The notes under the pieces were generated by a model that had not been told where the DNA came from, did not search any database, and saw nothing but the letters and a program-made list of their open reading frames with translations. Below are positions 12,501 to 24,884 of a DNA stretch of 64,000 nt, in pieces (positions within the stretch are counted from its first letter, which is position 1; each line of letters opens with the position of its first letter). The position numbers and the translations under genes were made by a program. This stretch comes from Breviolum minutum Mf 1.05b.01 (lineage: Eukaryota; Sar; Dinophyceae; Suessiales; Symbiodiniaceae): contig DF239417.1 of NCBI GenBank assembly GCA_000507305.1, forward strand, positions 180,709 to 244,708, in the 5' to 3' direction.

Positions 12501-15500
12501 AAGAGCGAATGACACCTCTTGGAGTTTCACCACATACCACTATGTAAATACTAACCATTACAGGTGCATTTGTGTATTCTTCAACAGGAAAAAAACAAGT
12601 TCCCAAGGACCCACAGGTCCAAAATCAACAAACATAGCACCTTCTAATTTCTCAAAATCCCAGCAAGGATCTGGATTCCCGCTGAGTCCGACCTCGTGCT
12701 CAGAGCTCAATCTTTGGACCATCTCAATGCCCTCTGTTCGTACCTGTCTTTGCACAATAAATCAACATTCATACAGGTCAGAGGGAGAAAACAATGGCAG
12801 AGTCGCTAGAAACGTTGAAGGTATATGAATTCATCTACAGTGCAAAATGCATGCATGACGCATTACGATGAAGCCTTTGGCAACAAGAAGAAAGGGATGA
12901 TATTGATGATATGCATTAAGAGTGGAGGGTATGCTGTATGATGCTGTATGCTATCGGATTCTTGCAGCCTGCGAAACCTCGGACTGTGCCTTCTCAACTT
13001 CCAAACGCATAGTTGCCTCCATGTCGCGTAGCTGTCCCTGCGCCGGAAAAAAAAACTCATCAAATCCTTTTTCAAACGCTACGTTTGAACTTCGAACCTC
13101 TGCGTCCTTCTGAGAGGCTTGGAGGCTGTTCTCCAAATCTTCGATCTTTTTCTTCAAAATCCTGTGATGGCAAACTGGGAGAATGACCAATCCGATCATG
13201 CAACTATCAGACTTGAAGTGATCGAATTGACTTTAAATCGGGATTTGACTTGGCTGCCGATATGCATTCTCAATCACCATTGCAGCCCATAAATGCTGCA
13301 CTGTGCTCTTGAATCAGGCCAAAAGTAAGAGGCCCGCCTGATTTCCTCCTCATAGCCAGCTTTTTGCTGCCTGTATCAGCATGTTTCAGCATTTATGGCT
13401 GCACTATGACACCCATCTCCTTCAGTATAGCAGTACGTTCTCTGTATATATTCAATTGTATTCAGATTGAAAACCCTCATCATCAACCCATTCTAAAAGC
13501 ACCGATGCCTAACATCTACAACAAATAAAAAACTGTCCAATTCGCTGTGATTCACACGTTCAGTCGCAGTTGTCCCAACAAAGCGCCACGGACCTGATCT
13601 CATCTTGCAATCGATGGACTTCCGCAACTCCTTCACGCCCACGAGTCTCCAGAGCATGCTTCATCTCCTGGAGAATTCCGCAACTCCAAGCTGATACAAA
13701 CCGGCTAAACTGCACTTTAAACTTCCAATTCATTGAAAGTGGGAACAAAGAAGTCACATGAAACAAAGTGTATCACAAGATATCATAAGCGAGGACAAAA
13801 CGGGGGAGATCATCGCCACAAGCTGATGGGGTGAAGTCTCATCAGAGAAAAATGAAGAACACTAAACATAAGAATTTTGGTAAGAAGCGGCGATAGAGAG
13901 AAGGACTGAGGGAGAGATTGAAGGTTCAAAGGGACAAACCTAGGTGCAAGACGTGACGAGGTATCAATGGAAGTGGTGATCGTACAATGCTACACAATCT
14001 AGCCTCAATACCTCACCATCAATGTGAAGCTTGTTCAGTTGTGCATCTATCCTCTTTCAGGCCCTGAATCTCTTTTGCATGCTTCTCTGTCAAGAGGCGA
14101 ATCTCTTTTTGGTAGTCATCCCGCCTGCATGCAAGCAGTGAGAGGCAGGAGCTTCAAAAACCGAATAATTGTGCCAAGGGTTGCGTGAAAAAGTGCTTTG
14201 ATGTCAACAACGGCAACACTTCTACAATGAGGCAGTGCAAAAAGCTACATGGTGCGCTCGACATAATAATGTCCATTGATCGTTGAGGACTGTACAATCG
14301 TTCCATTGCAGCTGCATGGTCTTCCTGATGCTTCTCCATTTCACCTTCATTGACTCTGGATCCGCAGGAATACACTCACACACCGATTGCATCCACTTGC
14401 GATCTCTGTCTTTGGGTTGTGCACCTTGAAGTCTTTTTAACTCCACAGCAGATTCTGCCTGAGCTTCAGCCTCAGACTTTGCAATCCCACAATCTTCTAA
14501 GAAATTTTGAACAGAACCTTTTGAACAGACCTCTTGATCCTTAAAACTCAAGATGGGTCCGCGCGCGCGCGCCTTAAACCTATCTATTTTGAAGCCTTTT
14601 CGGCGCGCGCGCGCGGACCCATATGTGGTCTGTTCAAAAGGTCCTGTTCAAAATTTCTTAGAAATCTGTTTCAATTAGCATCCATTATCTTTACTATCTT
14701 GGTTTGTTTCTTTAAACAGTAACCGGCTGGCAACGAAACCTTGGCTTTGGACTGAAACCAAAAACCAAACATCCAGGTGATCCTAAGTCCCTGGCAAGCT
14801 GGCTCTGAAGCTCTTCTTTCACACGGCGTTCCTGTGGCATCAGATGCACATCAGGATGGCGATTGGATCATTCCTAAAATCCACAAGTTGCAACTGCAGG
14901 CACCTCATCTGCAAGATGTTTGGTTTCTTCAAGACGTGCCTGAAGCACCTTTCAAACAGCATGTCCACGATAGACAGAAATAGTCAATTAATGTCAATTG
15001 TGTCCAATTCAATACAATACAGTATGCTCAAGGGAAACTTTAGATGTCAGTTGGAATTCTACATGGATTTGCAGTTGAAAAAAAACAAACAGCCCAACTG
15101 CCTGCAACTGCTCCGATAGACCTTTCAGGTCAGCTTCCCGCTCCTGACAGCTCAGCATGACTTCCCGGATGCTTTGACACAGATTGACCATGACATTTTC
15201 GTGAACTTCTACGGCACGTGACATTGCAGCGCGGAACAGGGTAACAGTTGAGTCAGTTGTGTCAATTAATGACACAGTTTTGAGAAAAACAACTGAAGAC
15301 TGAAGACTTAAGAAGACTTTTCGGAGTGCGAGCCTTCAACAAACGTTGACCATCCTGGTCAGTGGATTCCAGTTGGCTTCGGAGTCTTTGCACCTGAAGT
15401 GCGCTGAGGTTTCTTGATTGCTTTGGGATCAGCTTTGAGTTTTTGGGGGATCATTCTCATCCAGGCACCTCTGCCTCCAGTTCTGCGCGGAGAGAAGCAA

Positions 15501-18500
15501 TCTCAGCCTTGAAGCTGATAAAGGTCACTGATGCATTGAGATCCTTGATGTCTAAAGATTTGGAACTGAGATCCTTGCAAGATGGGCTTGCTGTGTTTCT
15601 ACAAGCACTTGCTCATGAGACCTGGAGGAATAAATATAATAAACCAGCAATGCTCAAGCAGCAATTGCAACAATTTTGAACACATGGGTTGTTGAGTCAG
15701 CATGATTCAAATTGGAACCAAGAACGTACGACGTGAAAATGTTCTGTCCCGCCTTTCAAGGGTCTCAACAACATTGGCATGTGCTGACCGCTCTGCTTCT
15801 ATCTCTTGGCTCGCAGTTATGGCTGCCTGCACAAAAACCAAACAAGCAGTGGCCAGAAAAACAAGAAGCAACTGCCTCTTTCATCCAGAACTTGTGAACA
15901 TGCTCATGTGAGGATGTACACCCCTGAATGGTAACATTCCAGTAAACCTTACAAAACACACATGTTTCAACAAAAAATCCGTGTTGGGAGATGCCACGTT
16001 AAATTGTGTGAAGGCTGAAAATGTGACATGTTTGATGCCATGTCTTTCAGATGCCAAAGATACCACTAAGTCCGGGAGGGAGGTGGATGGAAAAACTATA
16101 AACATACTACATTCCCGTATGATGCAGCCAAACTTGGAAGTTCAAAAACAAAATTTAAAGGATCTGAAACTTCTATTTGCATTGAAATTGTTTCAACTTA
16201 TGTTGTTTTATTGCTTTTGAATGTTTTTAAACAATTTGCTGGTTTTCCAAGCATTGGCATGATCAGTGATGGTGTGGGTTAGGAGCTATCAGCTATGTCA
16301 GTTTTTGTGCATTCTTGGGGGGACTGGTTCCTTTTTTATTCAGATACTGCAGGGAGTCAATACGTACAGGACTTCTATGTTGTGTTGGGGTTTTAGCTCC
16401 CCCACCTTCTATGATATGAATCTATGATAACGTTTATGGGAGTATGTGAGGATATCTGACAGAAATGTAATATATGAATCTACATAGTATGACATGATTT
16501 AGATTTAGATTGGAATGACTGGTTCCTGCCTGGTCCAATCTTCGCTGCGACTCAAGTGCTTGCCTAAATCCGCAGCGAAGTTCGAATCGTCAATGCAAGA
16601 TTTGCATGGGAAATCGGTCTTGTTATGAACATATCGTGATACTGTGGCCATATGTTGATGCACTTCTACTAGTAGTATTCTATAGTCATTTCAGTCATAT
16701 CATATATATGTTCATATCAATTGCTATGGATACACCGCTAGCAAAATCACACCTTTGAGGCTCAGACGCTTTCATGTCATTTTCCAAAGTTTGGATTTTT
16801 TCTTTGTGGCTCTGCAGTTCTGCCTGGTGTTTCACACTGGGAAAGACTCGCAATCTTCAAGGATTGGTATAGTTCCACCATAGTCCATGTCTTATCGTAA
16901 ATGTAGAGACCATGTTCACAACCAAACTCAGAGCATGAAACACACAGCGATCAGCTTTCCTTCCTGGATTCTATCTAATCTAACCATATCTATACGTATA
17001 ACTACCGCAGAAGTCATTTCATTTCATGATGTTACCAAACCAAACATCGCGCGATTTTCCGGAATCACTCAAAGTTGGCAGCACTTGATATGGCTAATTC
17101 AATGCAATGGTATCAGAAACCCTGGTAGCAAAAAAGGCTCATCATCTGCATGACAACTACAAGGGTTTCAATATGTTAATGTTTCAATCATCCCCACGTG
17201 AATTCCCTATGACTCAATAGATTGACCCTTCTTTTCAATTTCAAAGGCTAGTTGGTTTTTCAACAACTCTGCTGAGTTGGGAACCTGCAATCTTTGAACT
17301 TCAGAGCCACCCTGGCGCTCTAAATCCTCCTGACGTTGAGTTGCTTCTGCCAAAGCCTGGGTGATATCTCAAGACGCAAGGCACAAGGAAACACGGAAGT
17401 TGTAAATCACTGGAAATCAATAGAAATGTCGTATATGTCCAAAGAAGGAATGTAATTGAATGTATAAATCATAATGAGGCAAAGAGAAAAAATTACTGAC
17501 ATGTCCAAAATGATGTCAAACTTCAGGACTTATGGTGCCTTCTGCAGCCTGTCCAGCTCACTTCTTTGCTCTTCCATGAGGGAGTGCTGCTTTCGAACCT
17601 ATGCCAGGTCCAACATGAAAAGACAATGATTTGGAGTATTCAACTGCTGCAGCTACACTGAAGCCTCTTCTTCTTTGCTTGTAACTTCCATTCTCAACTC
17701 GGCCTCTACAACTGACATCCAAAAGTCTACACTCGAGCACTGACATCCGTGCAACGCCAAGCTAACATTCCAAAGCTTGCTCTGACGCATCTTTGCACCT
17801 CGGAGGCCTTGGAATTTTTCAGATCTGCTCGAAGTGCCGCTTCTCGTTCGTGGCAAGCCTCGAGTGGCATTTTTGTGATCCATCGCCATCGGTTCACTGC
17901 GTTTGGTCCAGTCCTTCAGCTCATCCTCTAGCCGATGCTTCTCCAGTGCTGTGCTTGCCTGTTCAGCGACACAACCATGTAACCACCCTAAAGCGTTGCT
18001 TTGCTGGAAATGTTATCAACGCCAAACTGTGACCAGCCGCCTCTAGCTGCCCTTGTTCACGCTTGGACTTGTCAAGAAGATCCTGGCATGACATTGCAAT
18101 CTCAACACCCCGAGAAGCGGAAGTAAAGACTCACCGATTTCAAACCAAACAGCCCGTACAAGGCACGCCCTGCGAGTACCTGGTGCTTTGACTGTAGCCG
18201 AGCAAGTTCCTCCTGTCAGGATACACTGATACACAGCCTTTTTTCCCTTGGTGAAATTTCCGGCTGATGTACACTCATTGAACATTCAGATTGCCGAGGC
18301 TCAAAGTCCCAATTTGCTGATAGCGAGACTGTCCATTCGAAGAAGGAAGCTTAAACCAAAGAAGGGTCTATAGTTTTGCACTTGTCGCTAGAAGGACGAT
18401 GCCACTGGAAACAAGAACTTACAGCACAACCAAAATGGCCAACCAAATGCCTGGGAATCTGCATAGTTGCGCTTCAGCACCTCCAGATCAGCCTGTAATT

Positions 18501-21500
18501 ACGGAAGTCACCAAGTCACCCAGTCAGATTCCTACCTGTTCAAATTGATAGAATATGATAGAATAGATTCGAATAGGGGGGCCCCTTGATTCCGTTTCAA
18601 CAACCATAGATTGTGTTGGTGATCTCTTGTCTTGAAACCGACTTCTCATGTATAGGCTGTATGGCTATGGTTCCCTAATGATGAGCTCAAAAATAGATGA
18701 TGAGATATGATGAGAGGAAGTGATCAAATTTTCCCTGGATGTCATACCCTGCTTTGAAGCCATAGCCATGTCTCCCAATGTAGATATCCAAGAGTGAGAC
18801 CTTCAGTGCTGCAGCAGCTTTCTCAGAGCTAACCAGGGAGTCTTTCAAGGATTCCATATCCTCCCATTCTCAAGTCAGAACAACTTGTTGGATTTTGAGA
18901 CAAGAGGAATGCAGCAGTCGCTTGGCAGCTTGGGAAGGGAAGTTTGAAGATGAAAAATGGTTGCTGTTGCTCTTGCTTGTTCATTGCTTGCCCAAAGGTT
19001 CCTTCTCCCGAAGTTTCAAAGCTTCACTTCTTTCGGCTGCTTCTTGTCTCAACGTCGCCTGAGGCGGCCCCGCAGGTGAAACGAAATGTACCGCTCTTCA
19101 GAGACCAAGCCACACAGATGTTTGTCCGGGAAAGTTGTTGTAAAGGGAGAGAGAAGGTGGGAAGTACAGCCAGCCAACAGTTTCCAAAGCATTCTCTCGG
19201 GACCAGATCACTACAGAGGCATGTTCTTCATTAGAGATATGTAGATAGATACGTCTTTGTGATTCTTTGTGTACATCCTGTCTCAGCTCATGACAGTCTC
19301 ATCTTGCAACTTCTTGATTTCACTCTCCAAATGATCTCTCTCCGCAAATGCTGCCTCAGGCAAAACTTCCCCCGTTTCACGTAGTGACACGATTTTCATC
19401 CTCGTGAAACCTCGTGATGCAAAACCCAGCCTGAAGAGCTTCACCACCGGAGGCTAAGCTATCCTCACCAACGGTCACCCAGCATGCCACTAATTGTAAA
19501 AGCTAATATTTACAAATCCAAAAAGTATCAATGAGTAGTGCTTAGCGATATCATACAATTATTGATAATTATTGTCTGTTTGATAACTGTTGATCTAAAG
19601 ACCGCTGTCGCTATGTGAATCCAGCATCCCCAACCTCCAAGGACTTCTTTGCGCGGGTGAGTTGATCTCGGAGCTCCTTTGGCTGGAGACAAAGGGTAAG
19701 TCTAGATATTGAAATGAGGATAGCACTGGTGCAACAAGCTAGAGCAATTTTTGGATCATCAGTGTCACGGCCAACAAGGTCCTCAGAGATTAATTTCTCT
19801 TGTTGAAGTTGTCTGTCGTGAGCGACCTGCAAAGAAAGGTCCAGGTCATCAAAATACCAACAGCTACAGTATCTACAGTGTCTCTAAGGTACATCTTTCC
19901 AAACCTGGCCTTCTGCTCCTTGATCTCTCCCTTCAAGCTCTCCTACGCTGCAACGATCTAAACCCTGAAATCCCTGAAACCTTGTTCCATCTCTTGATTT
20001 TGTCAATGGAGCTGGTTTTTTGCGCACTGGACTTGGGACATCTAAAATCATCTATATATACCGAATGGGGATTCCAGCACTAGCTTCCTACCTTTGGTGT
20101 CGGCAATTGATCTTGTCCAGCGGTCCAAATCCCCTCTACGCAAAAAGGACCATGACTGCTTAGATTTCTTGTAATGCAACTGCAACAGCACACCTTTAAG
20201 AGTTCAAAAAAAGGTCGAGGATGTCGAGTTTTCTTACGAATAGCAGCATGGCCAGTCTTCAACCCGAGCCATTTCTGACCCGTGCTGCCTCGGTTGCTTG
20301 ATGATCTTCATTCAGCCGGTTCAGCTTTGCCTTCAACCGAGTGATTTCTGAAACAAACAACAAAATGAAGAAACTTGGTAGTTGAAGATGTAAAAAAAAC
20401 GACATATGCTGAACATTGTTGCATCATTTCCTTGGGAACAGTTGCTTAGAACCTGATCAAAAACCCGTTTCATTCCAATAAACCGTGGCTACCTGGTGCT
20501 GGGTCTGTAAGCGCTGCAACTCGGCTGCATGAGCCAACTGCAACTCTTCCATCTCAACCCCTTGACCATCCTGAGCCAGGTCAGCCAGCGGTAATTCCAA
20601 CATGCAAAATCATGCGAAATTTTCGCGCCTGAAGCCGCTCCAAAGCCGATTTGAATTGAGAAGCTTGCACTTGGCACTGTTGTTTCAAGGCTTGCACCTG
20701 CAAACCAGCGAATTGATTCACATGAAGTGGGGTACTGCACCTCAAATGTTGCAAGATTTCAGCTAAGCCTGGCCTCTCCATTCATGTTACTGAGGCGCTC
20801 TTTCCACATCGCTGTGTTTTTGTTTTCGCGTGCCTGAAAAAAACTCGTGGCAATGCTTGATCCAACACTTAGGACAATTGGAGACTCAGGTCCCCCACTG
20901 TGGCTGCAGATTTCACGTTCTGGATTTCTCTCAAGGCCTCGCCTGGATTGCTTGAGAATCTTGAGGAATCTGCGCACTTCTCTGGTCATTTCATCCAAGC
21001 CAAGGTGTTTCAGGAGTCAAATACTGTAGGGGGCATCCCAAGGACTGCGAAAAGTGCGAACTTGGATACAAATATGATACAACTCTGCATCCAAGTACAC
21101 GGGTACAGTATAGTCTATCTATAGTTATAGTTACTAGTTGATACTAGTTGCCGTATGAGTTACGATCAACTTATCCACCGCTCCTCACCTTAATCTATTA
21201 AAAGCCTTGGACAAAAATAACTGGTGCCCACATACCCTAACCCTATCAGTCACACACTCTAAGGCTATGACGCTTCTCATCCTCGTAGTTACTCTTCAAA
21301 GCTTCCAGCTGCTTGCCGGCTTTGCTCCCCTGACCAGACCTTAGTTTCAACATGTTTCAACATTCCCTATAAGTTGATCCCAGCCGAAGCCCGTGGGTTC
21401 CCAAGTCTTGGGTTCCCGACTCCACAGCCTCTGCCAATTTACGAACTTTGGCATTGGCATCCTTCAGAATTTGATCCACTTCGCTTTCATAGGCCTCAAG

Positions 21501-21942
21501 TGTCAACCCATGGTACACCATATACATATAGTATATATATATATATATTATAATATATACGTATATTTATCATGATTCGTGCTTTGCTTGAAATTCTTAC
21601 TGCGCCTGACATACAGCTGCCAAGTGGTGCTCAGCCTGTTTCATAGGAGTCTCCACAGCACTGCGCCATGAATTGTATGCATGGAGGGAAACCATTTGTC
21701 AAGGATGGATTTCCTATGACACTCCAGTAAAAGAAAGCTGCGAGCCTCGTCATTTCTGGTGTTCAAATGAAAGATCACTTTGGTGAGCTGAGCAACCTGA
21801 CAGATTCTGGCACAGCATTCAGTGAGGACCACTTGCATTTGTCGCGTTTGGCCTAGCAATCCAAAATTTGATTTGATCAAACCGTCCAAACAAATCGATT
21901 GGCCTTCTTGCTCATCTTGTGGTGAATCTCATCTCGGTCCAT
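9544..21942 (-). CDS. FAM184: FAM184-family coiled-coil protein, dozens of micro-exons
   Basis: Both ends match the FAM184 family (animal FAM184A/B, long coiled-coil proteins of unclear function). N-terminus: MDRDEIHHKMSKK (21942-21904, GC donor) then VAQLTKVIFHLNTRNDE (21796-21746, AG acceptor, GC donor), the family's M-S-K-K-x-A-Q-L-T-K-V-I signature. C-terminus: DDMQFYKLELVNREQNYNK then EPTIGIMNPIAKK, stop at 9544. Between them are short heptad-rich minus-strand exons at about 21.65, 21.45, 21.3, 20.97, 20.82, 20.67, 20.53, 20.3, 19.8, 19.65, 19.33, 19.03, 18.83, 18.18, 18.05, 17.85, 17.3, 16.8, 15.78, 15.48, 15.35, 15.15, 14.43, 14.1, 13.65, 13.1, 13.0, 12.43, 11.96, 11.8, 11.6, 11.45, 11.17, 11.03, 10.8, 10.48 and 9.95 kb. 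Examples: QALAEATQRQEDLERQGG, EVDQILKDANAKVRKLAEAV. The reading is almost unbroken coil, as expected. Individual exon borders are mostly unproven. Confidence 0.8.
11293..11356. repeat. Short tandem repeat, unit near AAAGATTGTA
   Basis: About five diverged copies of a 10-13 nt unit (GATTGTAAAG and relatives) in a FAM184 intron. Confidence 0.7.
14495..14663. repeat. 169-bp perfect-looking foldback element with GC-alternating core
   Basis: The outer arms (TTCTAAGAAATTTTGAACAG at 14495 and its reverse complement ending at 14663) continue inward through CCTTTTGAACAGACC and its complement to an inner pair GGGTCCGCGCGCGCGCG / CGCGCGCGCGGACCC. A loop of about 25-30 nt separates them. Arms are interrupted only by a short asymmetric stretch. 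The left end, read on the minus strand, is TTTCTTAG followed directly by an FAM184 exon beginning AAGATTGTGGGATTGC, so the element supplies the splice acceptor. This is the structure of a MITE or introner-like insertion. Confidence 0.85.
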
Positions 21943-22789
21943 GACTGCTGGTGCGGTGTAAGATTGCAGGAATCGCAATCTCCACTCCAGCTGCAATTCA
22001 GGACGCGAATCGAAATTGTTGGACTGCTTATCTAAATTTAATGTAGCCTTTATCCAAAATATCCAAACAAGAACTGTTTTCAAACTCAGAATCTTACTTC
22101 AAATAAATGTGATGAGGTGTCTGAGGCGGTTTCAGTCGCAGTCTTCTCTTGGCTTAAACAGTGAGAAGCTACAACATTTTTCCGTTGCTTCCATGCAACA
22201 CTCTAGGGAAGGTCGGAAATCCTTGAGCAATGCGAATACCGATTCAAAATCCAAGCGGCCCAGTAGCCCATGTGATCAAAATGGCAGGCTGCTATTCTCA
22301 AATACCTTGCAAAATATTCAGACTGCATCACAATGATTCATGCGGCTTTTCTTTAGGACCATCACTCAGTGAACGAAAGGTTCATCTGAGGGTCTGGTTT
22401 CTGTCAGCCAGGACCTTGAATGAATTCATAGTTCATCCACCAAACATGTTAACTGGACCACACTGGCACTCGACGTTCACTGGCTCACAGGAAACCCTCT
22501 GCCACTGACAAGGGCATGTAGAAAATTACAAAAATAACTCAAATCATTTGGGCATCCCTGTCTGTCTTCACTTTGTGAAAAATATGCAAAGAGATGGGGC
22601 AGCAACAGGTAAAGGTATCGAAACAACCCATCACGAGATTGCATTCCCACGTATTGACATGTCCTTCGGTACAAAAGAATTACATTTGGCTGCACTCTTT
22701 GCATCTCAGCTCTCAAAAGTCTGGCAAGATGAGTCTGCAGTTAGAAAGCTGGAACAACCAACCTTCATTTTCTAATTAGTCTATCTTGG
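21943..22789. other. Gap upstream of the FAM184-like start
   Basis: Should contain the promoter region of the FAM184-like gene. I see no convincing exon on either strand, no structural RNA and no clear repeat. Confidence 0.4.
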
Positions 22790-23780
22790 TCAATCTATCT
22801 TGAAATGAAAACCATGACTCCATCCAGCCCAAGCATTTCTTCTACCAATCAGTTCCACTCTTTCCATTGGAGCCTGGCAGCGGTGCATCTTAGAGTTCTC
22901 ATCATCTCTTTGGGAAAAGGTTGCTAATATAGATGGTATGCTAGTATGCAACATCCAGTCTAGTTGAAAAATCAAGAATGGTGTCAGCACCAGAAACACA
23001 CAAGATCGGAAAAAACTCCATCTGCAACCACCTGTGATTGCAAGTCTACTTTCCGCATGTTTCGGCCTTCCTTTTTGGGATCTGCATTTCCAGCCACCAT
23101 CACGGCACGCGGCTTCCTTAGGCAACTTAGCATCAAAGTGGGGCCAGGTCAAAGAATTCAAACGTTGAAAGGTAAAATGGGGAGTAATGGGAAACATCTT
23201 TTGGCGTGGCCGCGCAAGAGCTAATGGCTCGGGCCACAGAAAAAGATCGAGAGAAAGCAATAAATGAAGCAGAAATGATGTGGCATGAGGCATGAAAGAA
23301 AGGAAGCAAATGGAGGAGACTGGATGGGGGGGATCGACTGAGTCTAGCAAACAATTGAAGCATCCATCTTGGGATCCAAAATCCACACAACCCACTTTCC
23401 TACGCGATAGTTGAAGGATGAAACAGTGGACTGTCAATCCAAATCTTTTGGCCCTTAGGCCTCTTAGCTCCACACGCTCTGCCTTTCATGGTGATAAGAA
23501 CCTCACACCAGAGTAGAGAAAGTTGCAGCAGGACCATGGAACCCCAGATTGAAACGGGTATCAATTACAAATATTTTGGCATATATTTTGCATGTATGCA
23601 TTCATCTCACCTTCCAGAATGCCGCCACTAAGATGAGCACCTGAGGCACCTGTCCACCACCCTGATTCGATCCAGCGACCTTGGAGGATAGTCATGGTCC
23701 ATGCTGCGGTTAACCTCTGCAAATCTTCTGCAAATGATGTATATACGTAAACCTTAAATCTATATGTAAATCTTATCAAA
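22790..23780. other. Unclear region, no gene assigned
   Basis: A 227-codon open frame runs on the minus strand, but its composition (Cys, Phe, Leu, Pro, Trp-rich, aromatic runs) is not protein-like over most of its length. Short stretches such as NADPKKEGRNMRKVDLQS (about 23.05 kb, another minus frame) could be exons of the gene that holds the Alba-like exon. Nothing firmer can be supported. Confidence 0.3.
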
Positions 23781-23789
23781 GGTTCAAGT

Positions 23790-24026
23790 TCTGATGATTC
23801 TGATATTTCTAGGTCACCAAGCAGTTTGTGTGCGGATCCTGATGATTTCAGCTTCGCCATCATCCTGTCGAGGACAGAGGGAGGAGGCGTGCAGGTTACA
23901 GTACCGGATCTTCTGCACCGAAGAAACGATGAGAGTCACAAAGTCGCCTTGAGATCTTGTGCCACTCGAACAGCGCGCTCGATGGCATTCCCGGTGGCAG
24001 ACAGTATGAGCTGTCAGGGACAAGTG
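23790..24026 (-). CDS. Exon(s) of a possible Alba-family nucleic-acid-binding protein
   Basis: A minus-strand exon after an AG acceptor (about 24018) reads ILSATGNAIERAVRVAQDLK. This resembles the L-S-A-x-G-x-A-I-x-x-A-V helix of Alba/Rpp20-like proteins, which bind RNA or DNA. A second stretch, MMAKLKSSGSAHKLLGDLE (about 23.87-23.79 kb), may follow. The N-terminal strand of the fold was not found in 24.1-24.6 kb, where a plus-strand coil-like frame (QQLVRAQAEAAALTLATRR) competes. Single-motif evidence only. Confidence 0.3.
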
Positions 24027-24884
24027 TCAAAGCTTGTTCTCGTGCAATTTCAAAATTCAGTTCGTCCTATAGCTATCAACCACTGGACTGACGCAGAGAA
24101 AACAATGGCGAAGCACGAAGTGGACTGTCTCCGAAAAGACTCCACAAGGCTGAGCAGCAACTCGTACGAGCGCAAGCGGAAGCAGCAGCACTAACACTAG
24201 CAACCAGGCGATCAGAATCGGAAGCAAAATCAGTCAACATCGACAGAAGCACCGGCATCAAGCAAAAGCAGCAACCAAAATCGCAAATGCGCCTCGACCA
24301 TAACGACAAAGCCAGGGATCGAGCACGGCAGCGGCCAAGCAGCAAGCAGCCACAAACATCCACAAACCACTGCACGGCCGACACTTACTTCTCAGTATGC
24401 AACATGAAAGAATACGTCGCCTGAGCTGCTGGAGGACGTTCAGGACGGTCATCAGACGCTGGCAAACCACCCTTGACTCACCACAGTTGCCACGCTGTCA
24501 ATTTGCAGTTTCACGTTGGAGATTCAAAGTCCACTGAGGCGCGAGCCAAAAAGCCTTTTGCCACTCGAGTGTAGAAGTTGGATGACTGAACAAATGTAGA
24601 CGGTTGAATTGGCAGTGTAGACAGGGAACTATATGGGAAGTATCTACCTCATCTCAGATTCTCTCTCTCTCTGCACCCTGCAAAAGACCTGTACAAGCCA
24701 TGCAGAGTCTGTGGAGTGCAGGTAAGTCAGGCCTTCGCTGTACTGATACGAACTTCGGCTTTGACTCGGCTGTATCTTGGACCGTCCTTGGTCAATGCAA
24801 TTATGTTGCTGCATGGAAAAACATTGACTTCCTAGTTTGAGGCAGAGGCCAGCCAGGGAAATGTGGAGCTCCTTCTGGCCTGCG

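Noticed and set aside
22790-23473. 227-codon minus-strand open frame
   Set aside because: Composition rich in Cys, Phe, Trp and Pro with no domain; reads as non-coding sequence that happens to lack stops.
24070-24420. Plus-strand Gln/Ala/Arg-rich coil-like frame
   Set aside because: Not listed as a gene because no second exon, start or family was found and the strand is contested; kept as a note beside the Alba-like exon.
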